Shown: positions 45,047 through 58,200 of the stretch, one piece after another | Layout: each line of letters opens with the position of its first letter | Numbering within the stretch: the first letter of the stretch is position 1 | NCBI GenBank assembly: GCA_963931925.1 | Contig: OZ007581.1 | Location: 16,610,450-16,674,449 of the forward strand | DNA from: Onchidella celtica | Taxonomy: Eukaryota; Mollusca; Gastropoda; Systellommatophora; Onchidiidae | Direction of reading: 5' to 3' | DNA length: 64,000 nucleotides | Notes under the pieces: generated by a model | Told to the model about the DNA's origin: nothing | The model's input: only the letters and a program-made list of their open reading frames with translations | Databases searched by the model: none | Position numbers and translations under genes: made by a program

Positions 45047-46314
45047 GTTTTGTTGTTGCTGTTATTTTTATAAGTCTTTTTCATTAGGAATCAATCTGTT
45101 CAGTTTATTTTTTTAATCGAACAAGGACAATAGGGAATAAAGCCAGATTTTTTGTTGTTGTTTTTTTATTTGGTATGTAGTTAACACCAATACTGGTGGA
45201 TAAACCCGGATCGATGTTGTTGTTGGCGGATAAATCCTGCAACCTTTAGAAAAAGTATTTTACAAATGGAGGCCCGCGTGTTAAACTATCGAGACTCAAA
45301 TTAAAAAAAAAAAACTACTGAAGTATTTGGCATGCTAGTACGGTAGTCGTAGCCCTTGATAACATGTAGCTTGTGTTGTCAGCTGGGGGTAAAATTCTGA
45401 AAACTACCTACCTACCTACCTATTTACCTACCTGCCTACCTACCTGCCTGCCTACCTTCTTGTCTGTCAGTCTGTCTATGTTTGTCTATCTGTCTGTCTC
45501 TGTCAATCTATCTGTCTGACTGTCTCCACGTTGAATTTCAAAATAATGAAAAATGAAAAAAAAATTGAACTAGCTTTCAGATACTCGAAATCCCCTGTCA
45601 GCTGAAGCCAAAAACAAAATGTGACAATATGTGAATATAAATACAAAAATGTAGAGGAAATCAAACCAATTCATGAAAATATAACAGAAAAGCGGTATAG
45701 AACAATACGACGCAAGGTGGTCAGCGACCAGCTGTTTGGCCACCCCTGACAAAGACACTCAAACAAAGGAACAGATACGCCAGCAGACAGATAGACAGAC
45801 AGAGGGACAGACAGACAGGCAGACCACAGACACACAGACAGATGGATCAACGTTGCGAACAACCATTCTAGCGAACATTACTCGGCCCGCTTTCAGAGAC
45901 TTAACTCAACACTGAGAAATCGCCTTTCGATTTCTGAACCCTCGATCCCCTCAACTATAAAGTTTTGTTGTTGTTTTTTCACTTCCCCTACATGACGACT
46001 TTTTTCCGATAGCTGAATTAATGTCCAGTCTGAGTGAGGCCACTCGCCAGCACTCGCCCTGATCAGACACACGACGAAATTCTGAAACGACCACTTTCAG
46101 CATCATAATGTACCTTATGAATTTATTCAACCAAATCTGGACCTCAGGAACTTTCCCTTCCTCCTGGAGGAAAGCTAGCATTGTCTACACACTCCAAAAA
46201 CCCGACAAAGACCATTCAGATCCCATAAGTCTCCGCACACAGAAGCCTGTTTAGACTAACAAAATTCTGTTCAAATATTCTGAACCCATACAAAATGGGA
46301 TGAAATTTAAAGCA

Positions 46315-46370
<56 letters not shown>

Positions 46371-46728
46371 TTCTCTCTCTTTATCCTCTCTCTCTCTCTC
46401 TCTCTCCGTGCCTCTTTGTCTCTCTGTCTCTCTCTGTCAAACACACACAGAAATAAACACACACACACTTACACACACAGAGAGGGGTGGTGTAAGAGAG
46501 AAAGGAGGAAAGACGGGGACTGGATAAGGAAACAGAGGAGGGAGGCAGTAAGAGCGGGGCGGTGGGGGGGGGGGGGAGAAGGATAAAGACACACACACAC
46601 ACAATACAGACATAATGAGAGGCAGAGATTAGAGAGAGACAGAGACAGAGAGAAAGAGAGATAAGAGGCACAGAGAGAGTGTGAGACAGAGAGAAGGAGA
46701 AGGAGACAGACACCCAGACAGACGACAG

Positions 46729-46761
<33 letters not shown>

Positions 46762-47152
46762 TAACGCATACAGCCTACTGTTTTAAACGCCTCCTTTTCA
46801 CCCATCAGAATTGCAAGTTTTTATTCGGGTCAGTGTTAGGATAAATATTAATTACTTGCAACTGGTCAGAGATACCGAAAAGCAAATCCTCAATTCATGA
46901 CCTTTTCACTGGATGAACTAGATCTAAAATCAGGACACACACACACACACACACCTACACACATACATCACAGACATGTACGTATTTCCTCAATGAAAAA
47001 AAAGAAAACAAAACATTCATAGACATTCACAGTATGAAAAAGATGGCTCTTCAGCTGACGGGGGAAAACTACAACAACAACACAATAATTCGCCATGGTA
47101 AGCGACATTGTGTCCAGAACTCCCAGTTTAGTAAGATGTTAGAAATGTAACA
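45047..47152. repeat. Microsatellite-rich stretch
   Basis: CCTA/CTGT-type tracts lie at 45405-45530, GACA-like at 45785-45845, a long (CT)n at 46317-46430, GA-rich and CA runs at 46480-46760, and CA at 46936-46955. 46780-47150 is an R-family fragment. No gene is seen; the open frames are read from the simple repeats. Confidence 0.7.
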
Positions 47153-47254
47153 AACCACGTATTGCATTGCAATGTTATCAACCACGCATTGCATTGCAAT
47201 GTTATCAACCACGTATTGCATTGCAATGTTATCAACCACGTATTGCATTGCAAT
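47153..47254 (+). repeat. 27-bp tandem repeat, 3.8 copies
   Basis: The unit is AACCACGTATTGCATTGCAA followed by TGTTATC. Each unit contains ATTGCA-T-TGCAAT, an odd-centred palindrome. Single units stand at the matching place before R units 2 and 3 (near 49170 and 51710). Confidence 0.9.
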
Positions 47255-47399
47255 CTCCCCATTCCCCCTTTCGCTCTTTCTCTCTCTCCTTCTCTCTCTT
47301 TCTCTCTCTCCTTCTCTCTCTCCCCCTCTCTCTCTCACACACACGCAAATACATACATACGCACACAAACACACACGTACGCAAACACACACACACACA

Positions 47400-49309
47400 C
47401 TATTGATCAATTAAAAAAGAAGGAAAAAAATTCGTAGACATTCACAGTATGAAAAGATACCTGAAACCCACAGAGGAAATCCCATGACGTGGCTTAGCAG
47501 CGGGGAAACCCGAAGACGTGACATGGCACTTTCCGCTATCTTGGGTATTACACGTAACGCCCTCCTATTAAATTCCCGCATGAGATGTTCCAGTCCCATT
47601 TTCCGCGTCTCCAGCAGTAGACCAGGTCAAGAAGTCATTTTTCAGTTGTGTACGAGATAACCCCACTTCATGCTTGCCGGGAGACTCAGATAGGCAGATA
47701 CACAGCGAGCGTGAATTTACGGGTTGGTATTTTTCATTCACACCGGTAAGATCCCTTTTTTTTTTTTAATTTCCTGATGATCTGGATTTAGTCTGCCATC
47801 CATTAGGCTTTGGAAAATAAGGATATTCAGCAATGAACGCTAAAGCGTTTTAGTGGGCGATGAAGGAAAGTCAATAATATATAATTCATTTACTGTGTAG
47901 ATCTAGGATACAATATGTTTGCAATTCACATTATTTATGGTTGAAAAAGCAAAAAAGCTGCTATCCGCGCATAGCTCTGACCACTGCCATGCCCCGTCAC
48001 TTTCTACCCCATGTAGCACGTACACGTATTCCTTTTTTGTTACTTAGCCGCGAGCACGCCGAAAGGTTTACAACAGCCGGCACAAAGTATTCGCGCCACA
48101 GGCCACGTGCTCATGAAAAAAAGGATCGGAGGGCAGCAGTCAACGAGACAAAGCAAACTTTTGAAAAATGAAAAACAAACGCAATAAAAAAAAAATCCAA
48201 ACTTTTGTACACCCTCCACGGTATTTGGAACCTACATGTAAAATTTGCTTACTATCGGTGGCCTAATAAAAAAAAAAAGCCTTCTGCGTTTAAAGATGGA
48301 GAATTTATTAATTAGATAGATGGATAGATAGATAGACAGATAGACAGACAGACAGATAGATAGATAGATAAAAGTTTCCTTTTTCTGTCTGGGAGATGGA
48401 GGGGGGGGGGGGGAAACAACAACAAAACACAGTAAGCGACATTGTTTCCAAAACCCCAGTTCAGTAAGATGTTAGAAATGTAACAAACGTAGATCATGCT
48501 ATAATACTGTAGAGCTAGAGGGTGAACATGAAAACATCTAAACCTCTATAGATTTGCTCAAAGGCATTGGGCATAATGATTTTAAGCTTATAAGATGAGA
48601 TATAATTTTATTATCCTGTTGTCAGGAAATTTGTGGCCACAGCTTCAGTACAACAGTAAATACAATATCTCACTCACACAGGTCTTTAACCCTGTACCGT
48701 GCACATGCATATTGCTCACATAACTATACCAGCAAATAAGAACATTACTCACACACATACTGTCAGAACAGCACATCAGGAAAAGTATCAACAGCACACT
48801 ACATCAGGAACTTCGAATGGTGGATGGCAAAAAAAGATCGTCTATAAGGCATAATCCTGTACAACCTACATTTAGTGTGTCCATATTTCGTTGTAGCAAG
48901 GAATAACACCAAAGTGGACTTGTAGGCAAGTGTTTAAATATTCCGTTACGTTTTGTCTTATTTTCATAGCATGAGGTAAATGCTGATAGTCATTATTATA
49001 GTATATATTCTATATTAATTTATATAAATTACATTTCATGTTTACTTCATAAATAATTATATTTAATTCTGATTCTATTTCTTACTACGAAGTTTCCCTC
49101 ATCTGCTTATTTCAAACTTTTATTCATTATCAAACTTACAAGAGATGAACAGCAACATCTGGGCGTTAACAACCACGTATTGCATTGCAATCCCCCCCCC
49201 CCCAATCCTCTCTCTTTCTCTCTCCCCTCTCCTCTCTCTCTCTCTCACACACACACACATCCACACGCAAACAAACACACACGCACGCAAACACACATAC
49301 ACACACACT
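47400..49309 (+). repeat. R tandem array, unit 1
   Basis: This is the reference copy of R, about 1.9 kb. It runs through the CT/CA microsatellite junction, CCCATGACGTGGC, AAATTCCCGC, GATCTGGATTTAGTC, GTTACTTAGCCGCGAGCACG (empty site at 48044-48046), a GATA/GACA microsatellite (48313-48380), a GTCTGGGAGATGG block and TATAAATTACATTTCATG. No coding frame is conserved between units. Confidence 0.85.
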
Positions 49310-51797
49310 ATTGATCAATTAAAAAAGAAAGAAAAAACATTCGTAGACATTCGCAGTATGAAAAGATCCCCGAAACCCACAGAGAAAATCCCATGACGTG
49401 GCGTAGCAGCGGGGAAACCCGAAGACGTGACGTGGCACTTACTGCTATCTTGGGTATTACACGTAACGCCCTCCTAGAAAATTCCCGCATGAGATAATAT
49501 GTTCCAGTCCCATTCTCCGCGTGTCCAGCAGTAGACCAGGTCAAGAACTCATTTTTCGGTTGTGTATGAGATAACCCCATTTCATGCTTGTCGGGAGACT
49601 GAGATAGGCAGATACACAGCGAGCTTGAGTTTACGGGTTGGCATTCTTCATTCACACAGATAACATCCCAATTTTTTTTAATTTCATGGTGATCTGGATT
49701 TAGTCTACCATCCATTAAGCTTTGGAAAATAAGGATGTTCAGCAATGAACGCTAAAGCGTTTTAGTGTGCGATGAAGGAAAGTCAATAATAATTATATTC
49801 ATTTACAGTGTAGATCTAGGATGCAGTATGTATTCACATTATTTATGGTTGAAAAAGCAAAAAAGCTGCTATCCGCGCATAGCTCTGACCACTGCCATGC
49901 CCCGTCACTTTCTACCTCATGTAGCATGTACACGTATTCCTTTTTTGTTACTTATGCCGCAGTCTCACCAAGAAAACTCGTGTGCGAACGTGTCAAATTA
50001 AGTCGTGTACGTACGTTTCCACACGCACACGAGCAAAATTCGCACAAGAGCTGACACGTTCGTGCACGAGCCCACGCGTGCCCACACGACTCGCACACGA
50101 ATAACCTTCGCCCCCTCCCGCCAGGACTGATTTGAGGCCCAAATTGCACAATTCGCACACGAGTTGTGCTATACTCGCACGAATTGTGGAGGAGGAGGAC
50201 AAGTATAAAAGCGGGAGCCAAGCGAAATAACACAAGCAGGCCCTATATATAGGGTAGTCTCACTGTACTCGTGCGCGAGTCGACCCGAACGTGTGGGCTT
50301 GTGTCAACACGCACGAGTAGGCTGCCACGTACGCGTGAGCTCGTGTGCGAATTTTTCACATTCCTGAGTGGATGCGCGCGCATCAGTTTGGTGCGTGCTG
50401 ACACGAACCCAGGCGAACGCCTCCGCTCGCATGTCAACAAATCGCACACGACTTGCCGAAAAAATAAGGCTGGAGCTATTTTTCTGCAGCTAGGCACGAG
50501 TTTGACACGAGTTGGTGTGTGAGGGCCAAAAACACGTGCACGCCTCAGCACGCACGAGCTTCGACAGCGGCATTAGCCGCGAGCACGCCGAGAGGTTTAC
50601 AACAGCTGGCACAAAGTGTTCGAGCCACAGGTCACGTGCTCATGAAAAAAAGGGATCGGAGGGCAGTAGTCAACGAGACAAAGCAAACTTTTGAAAAATG
50701 AAAAACAAACGCAATAAAAAAAAAATCCAAACTTTGGTACACCCTCCACGGTATTTGGAACCTACATGTAAAATTTGCTTACTATCGGTGGCCTAATAAA
50801 AAAAAAAAGCCTTCTGCGTTTAAAGATGGAGAATTTATTAATTAGATAGATGGATAGATAGATAGACAGATAGACAGACAGACAGATAGATAGATAGATA
50901 AAAGTTTCCTTTTTCTGTCTGGGAGATGGGGGAGGGGGGGGGGGGGGACAACAACAAAACACAGTAAGCGACATTGTTTCCAAAACCCCAGTTCAGTAAG
51001 ATGTTAGAAATGTAACAAACGTAGATCATGCTATAATACTGTAGAGCTAGAGGGTGAACATGAAAACATCTAAACCTCTATAGATTTGCTCAAAGGCATT
51101 GGGCATAATGATTTTAAGCTTATAAGATGAGATATATTTTATTATCCCGTTGTCAGGAAATTTGTTGTCACAGTTTCAGTCCTACAGTACAACAGTAAAT
51201 ACAATATCTCACTCACACAGGTCTTTAACCCTGTACCGTCTACACGTACATTGCTCACATAACTTTACCAGCAAATAAGAACATTATTCACACACACACT
51301 GTCAGAACAGCACATCAGGAAAAGTATCAACAGCGCACTACATCAGGAACTTCGAATGGTGGATGGCAAAAAAAGATCGTCTATAAGGCATAATCCTGTA
51401 CAACCTACATTTAGTGTGTCCATATTTCGTTGTAGCAAGGAATAACACCAAAGTGGACTTGTAGGCAAGTGTTTAAATATTCCGTTACGTTTTGTCTTAT
51501 TTTCATAGCATGAGGTAAATGCTGATAGTCATTATTATAGTATATATTCTATATTAATTTATATAAATTACATTTCATGTTTACTTTATAAATTATATGT
51601 AATTCTGATTTTATTTTTTACTACGAAGTTTCCCTCCTCTGCTAGTTTCAGAGTTTTATTCAATAATTATCAAACTTACAAGAGATGAACAGCAACATCT
51701 GGGCGTTAACAACCACGTATTGCATTGCAATCCCCCCCCCCCCACCCACCCATCATCTCTCTCTCTCTCTTTCTTTCTCTCTTCCCTCTCTCTCTCT

Positions 51798-51854
<57 letters not shown>

Positions 51855-51885
51855 GCCCACATACATACACAAGCACACAAATACA
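49310..51885 (+). repeat. R tandem array, unit 2
   Basis: It is almost identical to unit 1 over its whole length, apart from the 618-bp insertion at 49955-50572 and microsatellite length differences. Its microsatellite is at 50845-50902. Confidence 0.85.
49955..50572. mobile_element. CGTG-rich MITE-like insertion (618 bp) with TTA duplication
   Basis: TTA at 49952-49954 and 50573-50575 flanks the insertion, and unit 1 has one TTA at 48044-48046. The ends are TGCCGCAGTC and, inverted, TGCCGCTGTC. The interior is crowded with CGTGTGCGA / CACACGAG words on both strands. A TATAAAAG stands at about 50201-50208 and a perfect palindrome CCCTATATATAGGG near 50241-50254. AGTCTCAC near each half (49961 and 50255) suggests a dimer. 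A 3-bp TTA duplication fits PIF/Harbinger-like elements. No protein is encoded. Confidence 0.85.
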
Positions 51886-52974
51886 CACAATAAAAAAAGA
51901 AAGAAAAAACATTCATAGACATTCACAGTATGAAAATATCCCCGAAACCCACAGAGAAAATCCCATGACGTGGCGTAGCAGCGGGGAAACCCGAAGACGT
52001 GACGTGGCACTTACCGCTATCTTGGGCATTACACGTAACGCCTTCCTAGAAAATTCCCGCATGAGATACACGTAATATGATCCAATCTCATTCTCCGCGT
52101 GTCCAGGAGTAGACTAGGTCAAGAAGTCATTTTTCGGTTGTGTATGAGATAACCCCACTTCATGCTTGTCGGGAGACTGAGATAGACAGATACACAGCGA
52201 GCTTGAGTTTACGGGTTGGCATTCTTCATTCACACCGGTAAGATCCAAATTTTTTTTAATTTCATGATGATCTGGATTTAGTCTACCATCCATTAGGCTT
52301 TGGAAAATAGGGATGTTCAGCAATGAACGCTAAAGCGTTTTAGTGTGCGATGAAGGAAAGTCAGTATATTCATATAGTCTACAGTGTAGATCTAGGAAGC
52401 AGTATGTTTGCAATTCACATTATTTATGGTTGAACAAGCATAAAAGCCGCGATCCGCGCAGACCCCTTATCACTTTCTACCCTCTGTAGCAGATAAGCCT
52501 ACATGTATTCCTTTTTTGTTACTTAGAGGCAGGCACGCCGAGTGGTTTACAGCAGCCGGCACGAAGTGTTCACGCCACAGATCATGTGCTCGTGAAACAA
52601 GGGATCGGAGGGCAGCAGTCAACGAGACAAAGCAAACTTTTAAAAGGAAGCGCATATCCGTACAACATGCTGTGCACACAATTCGATGACGTAGAACACA
52701 CAATGTGAATGAATCTTCTTCATTCATAGAAGAGCGCTTACATTTTAGACCAATCAGGTAGAGCTACCCCAGCCCACGTCATTGAATTGTGTGCAAACAT
52801 GTACGGATATGCACTTCCCTTTTAAAAAATGAAAAACAAAAGCAACAAAAAAAAAATCCAAACTTTGGTGCACCCTCCACGGTATTTGGAACCTACATGT
52901 AAAATTTGCTTACTATCGGTGGCCTAATAAAAAAGGCCTTCTGTGTTTAAAGATGGAAAATTTGATAAAAATTC
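51886..52974 (+). repeat. R tandem array, unit 3, left part
   Basis: It matches units 1 and 2 up to AAAGATGGAAAATTTGAT, where an R2-like LINE interrupts it. The unit resumes at about 61626 in its GATA microsatellite. It contains the MITE at 52644-52821. Confidence 0.82.
52644..52821. mobile_element. TTAA-flanked MITE with long inverted ends (178 bp)
   Basis: TTAA at 52640-52643 and 52822-52825 flanks the element. The ends AAGGAAGCGCATATCCGTAC and, inverted, AAGGGAAGTGCATATCCGTA stay similar for about 50 bp. Units 1 and 2 lack it. TTAA targets and no coding capacity fit a piggyBac-like MITE. Confidence 0.82.
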
Positions 52975-53120
52975 TTTATTTCCATGTGAATACAATACAG
53001 ATTGTACAGATATAATATCGAAACATTACATCTAAGTGGAAATTGTTCCATGGTGGATGGCTTTACTTTATCTCTTCTATGGAAGGGATGGACAAAACTG
53101 GAACATGTTTTTAAATAGAC

Positions 53121-53311
53121 TTAATAATTCCTATTATACGACCTGCATCTTTTATTCCAGATTTTGAATGATCCAATAACTGAACTGATACTACAGTACT
53201 TAGATATGAACGTACTTTCTGAATTGTTAATGTTTAGTTTCTTCAGCCCAGTAATAAGTCTTCTGTGAACATTTCCCAAACTTCCAATTATTAAAACTAT
53301 TATATCACATT
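53121..53311 (-). pseudogene. R2-like LINE, C-terminal end of the protein
   Basis: The minus strand reads CDIIVLIIGSLGNVHRRLITG and onward to a TAA at 53121-53123. A hydrophobic run ending in GSLG/GALG plus a basic helix is typical of the last part of proteins with an R2-type restriction-like endonuclease. It is cut from its upstream half by the retrotransposon. Confidence 0.65.
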
Positions 53312-53915
53312 TGTCAGGGTTAGGATTTGAATTGCCGTGCTAGGTCACGCATTGTTTATTACATGGCATCATTGATTTTAGCCAGTGCAAACGTCCTTGA
53401 ACTATTCCCGTGGACAGTTTGTTTTTGTAACGCTTTTCTTAGAGATGGAAAGAAAGTGGGTCAGGATAGAACGAATGGATAAATTAACAGTGACGATGCA
53501 GTTTTCGACCCCGTGGTTTGGGTGTACCTTAACAGGGAAAGACGGGGCGAATAAGGAGTGAATAAATTCGTACAAAGAACGTTTAGGGTGTAGAGACTTT
53601 GCGAACGGTTTTGATAGACTTGAATAACTTTGTCTGTTACTATTAATAGAATCTATTGGCGCTGCGAGCGGAGCTCGAAGTGGATGCACCAATCAAATTT
53701 GAGCAGTCACGTGGACTTGCAGAAGATTTGGCCGAAGCCATCTTGAGATTTAATCACTTCCATGTAGATCTTCCAGCTACGAGGGTTGTCGGCTAATACG
53801 GTTCAGCCAGAGAGAACCAACAGACTGTTAAGTCATGTCTATGTCCTGGATAGACAATGAAAATAATCCACAGCTATTTTCTCCAGTTCCCTGAAATCGT
53901 TTCAGGGAACCAATC
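53312..53915 (+). repeat. 5' LTR, first 604 bp only
   Basis: It matches 59639-60242 without a difference I could see, then diverges after CCAATC. The break lies six bases beyond a perfect 10-bp-stem hairpin (53887-53909). About 685 bp of the LTR are missing. The 96-codon minus-strand frame inside is duplicated only because the LTR is. Confidence 0.85.
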
Positions 53916-55209
53916 ATGGTGAACATCCCAACATCCCATTGACCCGTGGATACCGGCGAGGGAACCCTTTCATCATCCAGTTTTACCTCAGACAGAAATA
54001 CAAGTTTGGGCTTGGAGCTATGGATTGAGGATATTAACATCTGAATTCCTCAAAAACGAAGTTAAGTGATCCATCTATCTAACAGTCTTGGGGAGGGCGA
54101 CGTACTTTCCGCTCTGTGTGTGTGTTCCAGGCCATTTTACTATTTATTATATGTTTAGTTTAAGTGCGGGAGGTTGGTTGGGATCATAGGTTAGCATATC
54201 TTCTTTGCCATTACGAAGGATATTGGAGGCCTTGGTGGCTATGTAAAATAACTCGGGGGGATTTGCTTCTCTGTGAATAGTTCTATTAGGGATCCATTAT
54301 TCGTATAGATTGTGGCGTTCTTTTCCTTCCTCACATTTCTTTAGGAAGATGTCTCTCCTGTTTTCTTCTTAAACTATCTGTAATATAAGTTAGGACTTGT
54401 AGGGCCTGTTATCGTTCGTTTTACTTGTCAGTATAGCGTCCTGTTTTTTGTATTTCTTTTTGCTTATAAACTTTAAACTACTATACTAACATTGATATGT
54501 TTGCAATATATGCCTGAGGTGTTTCACGTGCTAAAACCACGTTGAATTGTAATCTGGTATTGACATATGAGAGAGAGAGATATAATAATTTTTGGTTCAC
54601 GTGACAATTTCACGTTGAAGATAGATCTAGAGAGAATAATTTTGCAGTGGTAACAGAAGACACTGCGTGTGCACATTTTGAGAAGAGAGAGAATTTTGAG
54701 AATGTTTTGAGAACACAGAGATATTTCAAATTTGTCGTGTTGAGAGAGAAATATATTGTTGATTCATCGCATTGAGAGAGCGATTCGTTTTTCACAGTGA
54801 TAACAGAGGACACTGGTTCGTTGCGTTGAGAGAGACGTAAATTTTGAGAGTGATCACTCAAGACATTAATTTATCGCAGTAAAGGCGATATATAGTATTT
54901 TATTGCAGTGGGAGCAACGGATAGACGGCACTGCCTTACTAGATTTCATAGAGAGAGAGAGAGATAAAGTTTTTGCAGTTTAAGTGATACTGCCTGTAAT
55001 TTTCAGAGAGAGATAAAGTGTTTGCAGTTTAAGTGATACTGCCTATAATTTTGAGAGAGAGAGATAGAACGTTCTTTTCGCGAAGCAGTGCTAACGTAAG
55101 ACACTGAGTTAATATTAACAGTCAATAACTGTTCATATAATATAATTGATACCGCGATATACCGTAACATTGGGTAAATATTTACTAACTTTACAGACTT
55201 TAACATATC
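53916..55209 (+). other. Leader region of the Gmr1-like element
   Basis: No open frame is recognised. A TGG two bases after the break could recall a primer-binding site, but the LTR end is lost here so this is doubtful. The distal part is GAGA-rich, with a 49-bp direct repeat (TTTGCAGTTTAAGTGATACT at about 54972 and 55021). Confidence 0.6.
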
Positions 55210-58200
55210 ATGGCCGAGTTTTTTAAATACCTGGCATATGCCAAAGTTCTCGGCATACCAGAGGAAGAAAGCGCCTCGTGGTGCGAACAACAAGTAGAAC
55301 AAGACCGAGATCTTGAGCATTGGCTAGCAGCAAGAGAGAGAGAAAAAGAAAGAGAGAAACAGAAGGAGAGGAAGCGTGAGCTAACGTTAAAGAAATCAGA
55401 GCCGCCTTTTGTTAAACAGAGGGATTTTCCGAATGAAGGTAATGTATCCCCGCGTCGAGGATATCAGACTTATTCTTTTTACGAGCCTCGCCCATATTAT
55501 CGTGGCAACTACACAGGCCAACAATATAACCGGCCTCAGAGACCGCCTCGACGAGTGTATTTTGATGATAATCATAATTATAATAGACCGCAGAATCGGC
55601 CTTATCGTGGACACGACTCACACCGTATTATGTGCTTCAAGTGTAATCAGTTCGGCCACATGCGAAGATTTTGTACCGTAAAAATGGGAGCGGCAAATGC
55701 CTGCTCTGTACAATCTACACCCTATACAGATGTTGGTTATACTAATAAATCTTCATCGCAATCAAAGACTATTCCAGTCATGTCCGCCCTACATGAACTG
55801 GGTGAATTAACATTCTACCAGGGCCGCGTGAACGCGATTCGCGCTTCTGTTCTACGTGACTCCGGATGCACGACTATCGGCGTTCGACAGTCACTAGTCC
55901 GTCCAACACAATTTTTGGACAAGGAGGTAACTTGTATTACTTTTGGCGGATCTGTAGAGCGATTCCGTCTTGCAGAAGTTTATATTGATACACCTTTTCT
56001 CACAGGTATTGTTACTGCATGTGTACTACCTAATCCGGTGGCTGATATAATCATAGGGAATGTACCGCAAGTAAATAAGTGTCCTATCGGTAACTTGGAA
56101 ATTTGGACTGAGGATGAGAGTGTTGCTTGTGCGACAACACGCCTACAATCGAGTCGACGAGCAGACAGTCTATTGAGTAATCCTACTATTGAAGTGAACA
56201 TAACGTCTAGTGCATTTCATGATGAGCAACATTCAGATCCCACATTGAAACATTTCTTTGCTAAGGTTGATCCTACCGCACCGGATACCTCTAAGTTTGT
56301 TATTAAAGATGACTTATTATATCGTAATTTTCAGAATAAGCGAGAAACCGTTATGCAACTTGTAGTACCGAGATCATTTCGTCGCGACATTATTCGTCTC
56401 GCGCATGACACTTCCTTGGCGGGTCACCAGGGAAAGGCCAGAACTAAGTCTCGAATATTAACGCAATTTTTTTGGCCCAGTATTTACGCAGATGTAAACC
56501 GGTTTGTATCAACATGTGACGTATGTCAGAGACGTACTCCTAAAGGAAGAGCATCGCGAGCTCCTCTGCAGGAGATGCCAATGGTTTCCAGACCATTTGA
56601 GCGCGTTGCCGTAGATATAGTTGGTCCCCTACACAAGTCAGACAGAGGACATCGTTTTATACTTTCTGTCATTGACTACGCAACCCGTTGGCCAGAGGCC
56701 ATTCCGCTAAAAGACATTTCAGCTGATCATGTCGCTGAAGCTCTTATTACTGTTTTTTCGCGTCTTGGGTTTCCGGTTGAAATTTTATCGGACAGAGGTC
56801 CACAGTTTACCTCTGAGCTTTTTAAGAAAGTCTTGGAGTTGGTCGGGATTAAACAAAGATTGACATCTCCATATCACCCACAGTCTAATGGCTGCTGTGA
56901 ACGGTGGAATGCTACCATGAAAAGTATGCTTGCGCGAGTTTCCGCCGACAAACCGAGTGATTGGGATCGACAACTCCCCGCTATTCTTTTTGCATACCGA
57001 GAACTACCGAACGCATCGACGGGTTTTTCTCCCTTCGAATTATTGTATGGTCGTAAGCCGCGTGGTCCAATGGCCATACTCCATGATTTATTCGCCGGAT
57101 CAGACACCGACGACAGTGATACGCAGTCTGCATATCAATACGTTGTAGACTTGCGCCAGCGAATACTTAACGCATGTCAGCTCGCACAAAAATCTTCAGC
57201 TGCGCATGCGAGTCTTTATAAACAATATCGTGATCAAGGTAGCCGATTGCGAACCTTGACCGTCGGAGACCAAACTCTTGTTCTCCTTCCGGAAACGAAA
57301 AATAAACTCCTTCTTACATGGAAGGGACCTTTTAAAGTTCTAAAGAGACTTTCTCGAGTAAATTATCTTATCAAGATTCGAGGACAGGACAAAGTCTTCC
57401 ATATAAATATGTTAAAGCAGTACCTGTCCGACGATGATAATCGACAGAATAATCGCCGAAATGTGGTTGCTCAGGCCAATGCGGCCTTAGTTTCAGTTGA
57501 CGATGATGATCCTATTAAGATTGAGAATTCAATCCCCGCACTTCGATCTTCTGAAAACACTTCGGATGTGAATATAAATCCAGATTTATCTGAATCGCAA
57601 AGACAAGATTTAAGAGATTTGCTTAACGAGTTTACTACAGTCTTTACTGATCTACCAGGTAATACTTCTTTGGTACAGCATGTTATAAGATTGAAGACGG
57701 ATATACCCGTCTTTGTTAAACCATATCCGCGTCCGCTGCACGCACAAGAGACTATAATAACCGAGGTACGTAACATGTTTCACCTAGGAGTGATAGAGCG
57801 ATCGACGAGCCCATATAACTCACCCATCGTCTTAGTGAAGAAAAAAGATGATACCGTGCGTTTTTGTATTGATTATCGTAAACTTAATGAGGTTACGATA
57901 TATGACGCTGAACCGATTCCCAACCAGGAGAATCTTTTTGCTCAGTTAGCGAGGGCAACGATTTTTTCTAAAATTGATCTTTCCAAAGGTTATTGGCAAA
58001 TTCCGCTTGATGAGAATAGCAAGCAATATACCGCTTTTCAGACTCCGTTGGGTCTTATGCAGTGGCGCTATATGCCTTTCGGGTTAGTTACAGCCCCTGC
58101 TACTTTTGCCCGTATGATGACAATATTGCTCCAGGGTATGAATTCCGTATTGTCGTATTTTGACGACATTTGTATTTATGAAACCGATTGGTCGGGCCAC

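Noticed and set aside
47153-47254. CRISPR-like array
   Set aside because: The repeat is contiguous without spacers, and the genome is eukaryotic.
49952-50235. Minus-strand Cys-rich protein in the CGTG-rich insert
   Set aside because: Composition follows the repeated CGTG/CACG words, two overlapping frames are equally open, and the empty site shows the segment is a MITE-like insertion.
53402-53692. Conserved 96-aa protein found twice (also 59729-60019)
   Set aside because: The two copies are identical only because they lie in the two LTRs of one element; the reading is antisense and without motifs.
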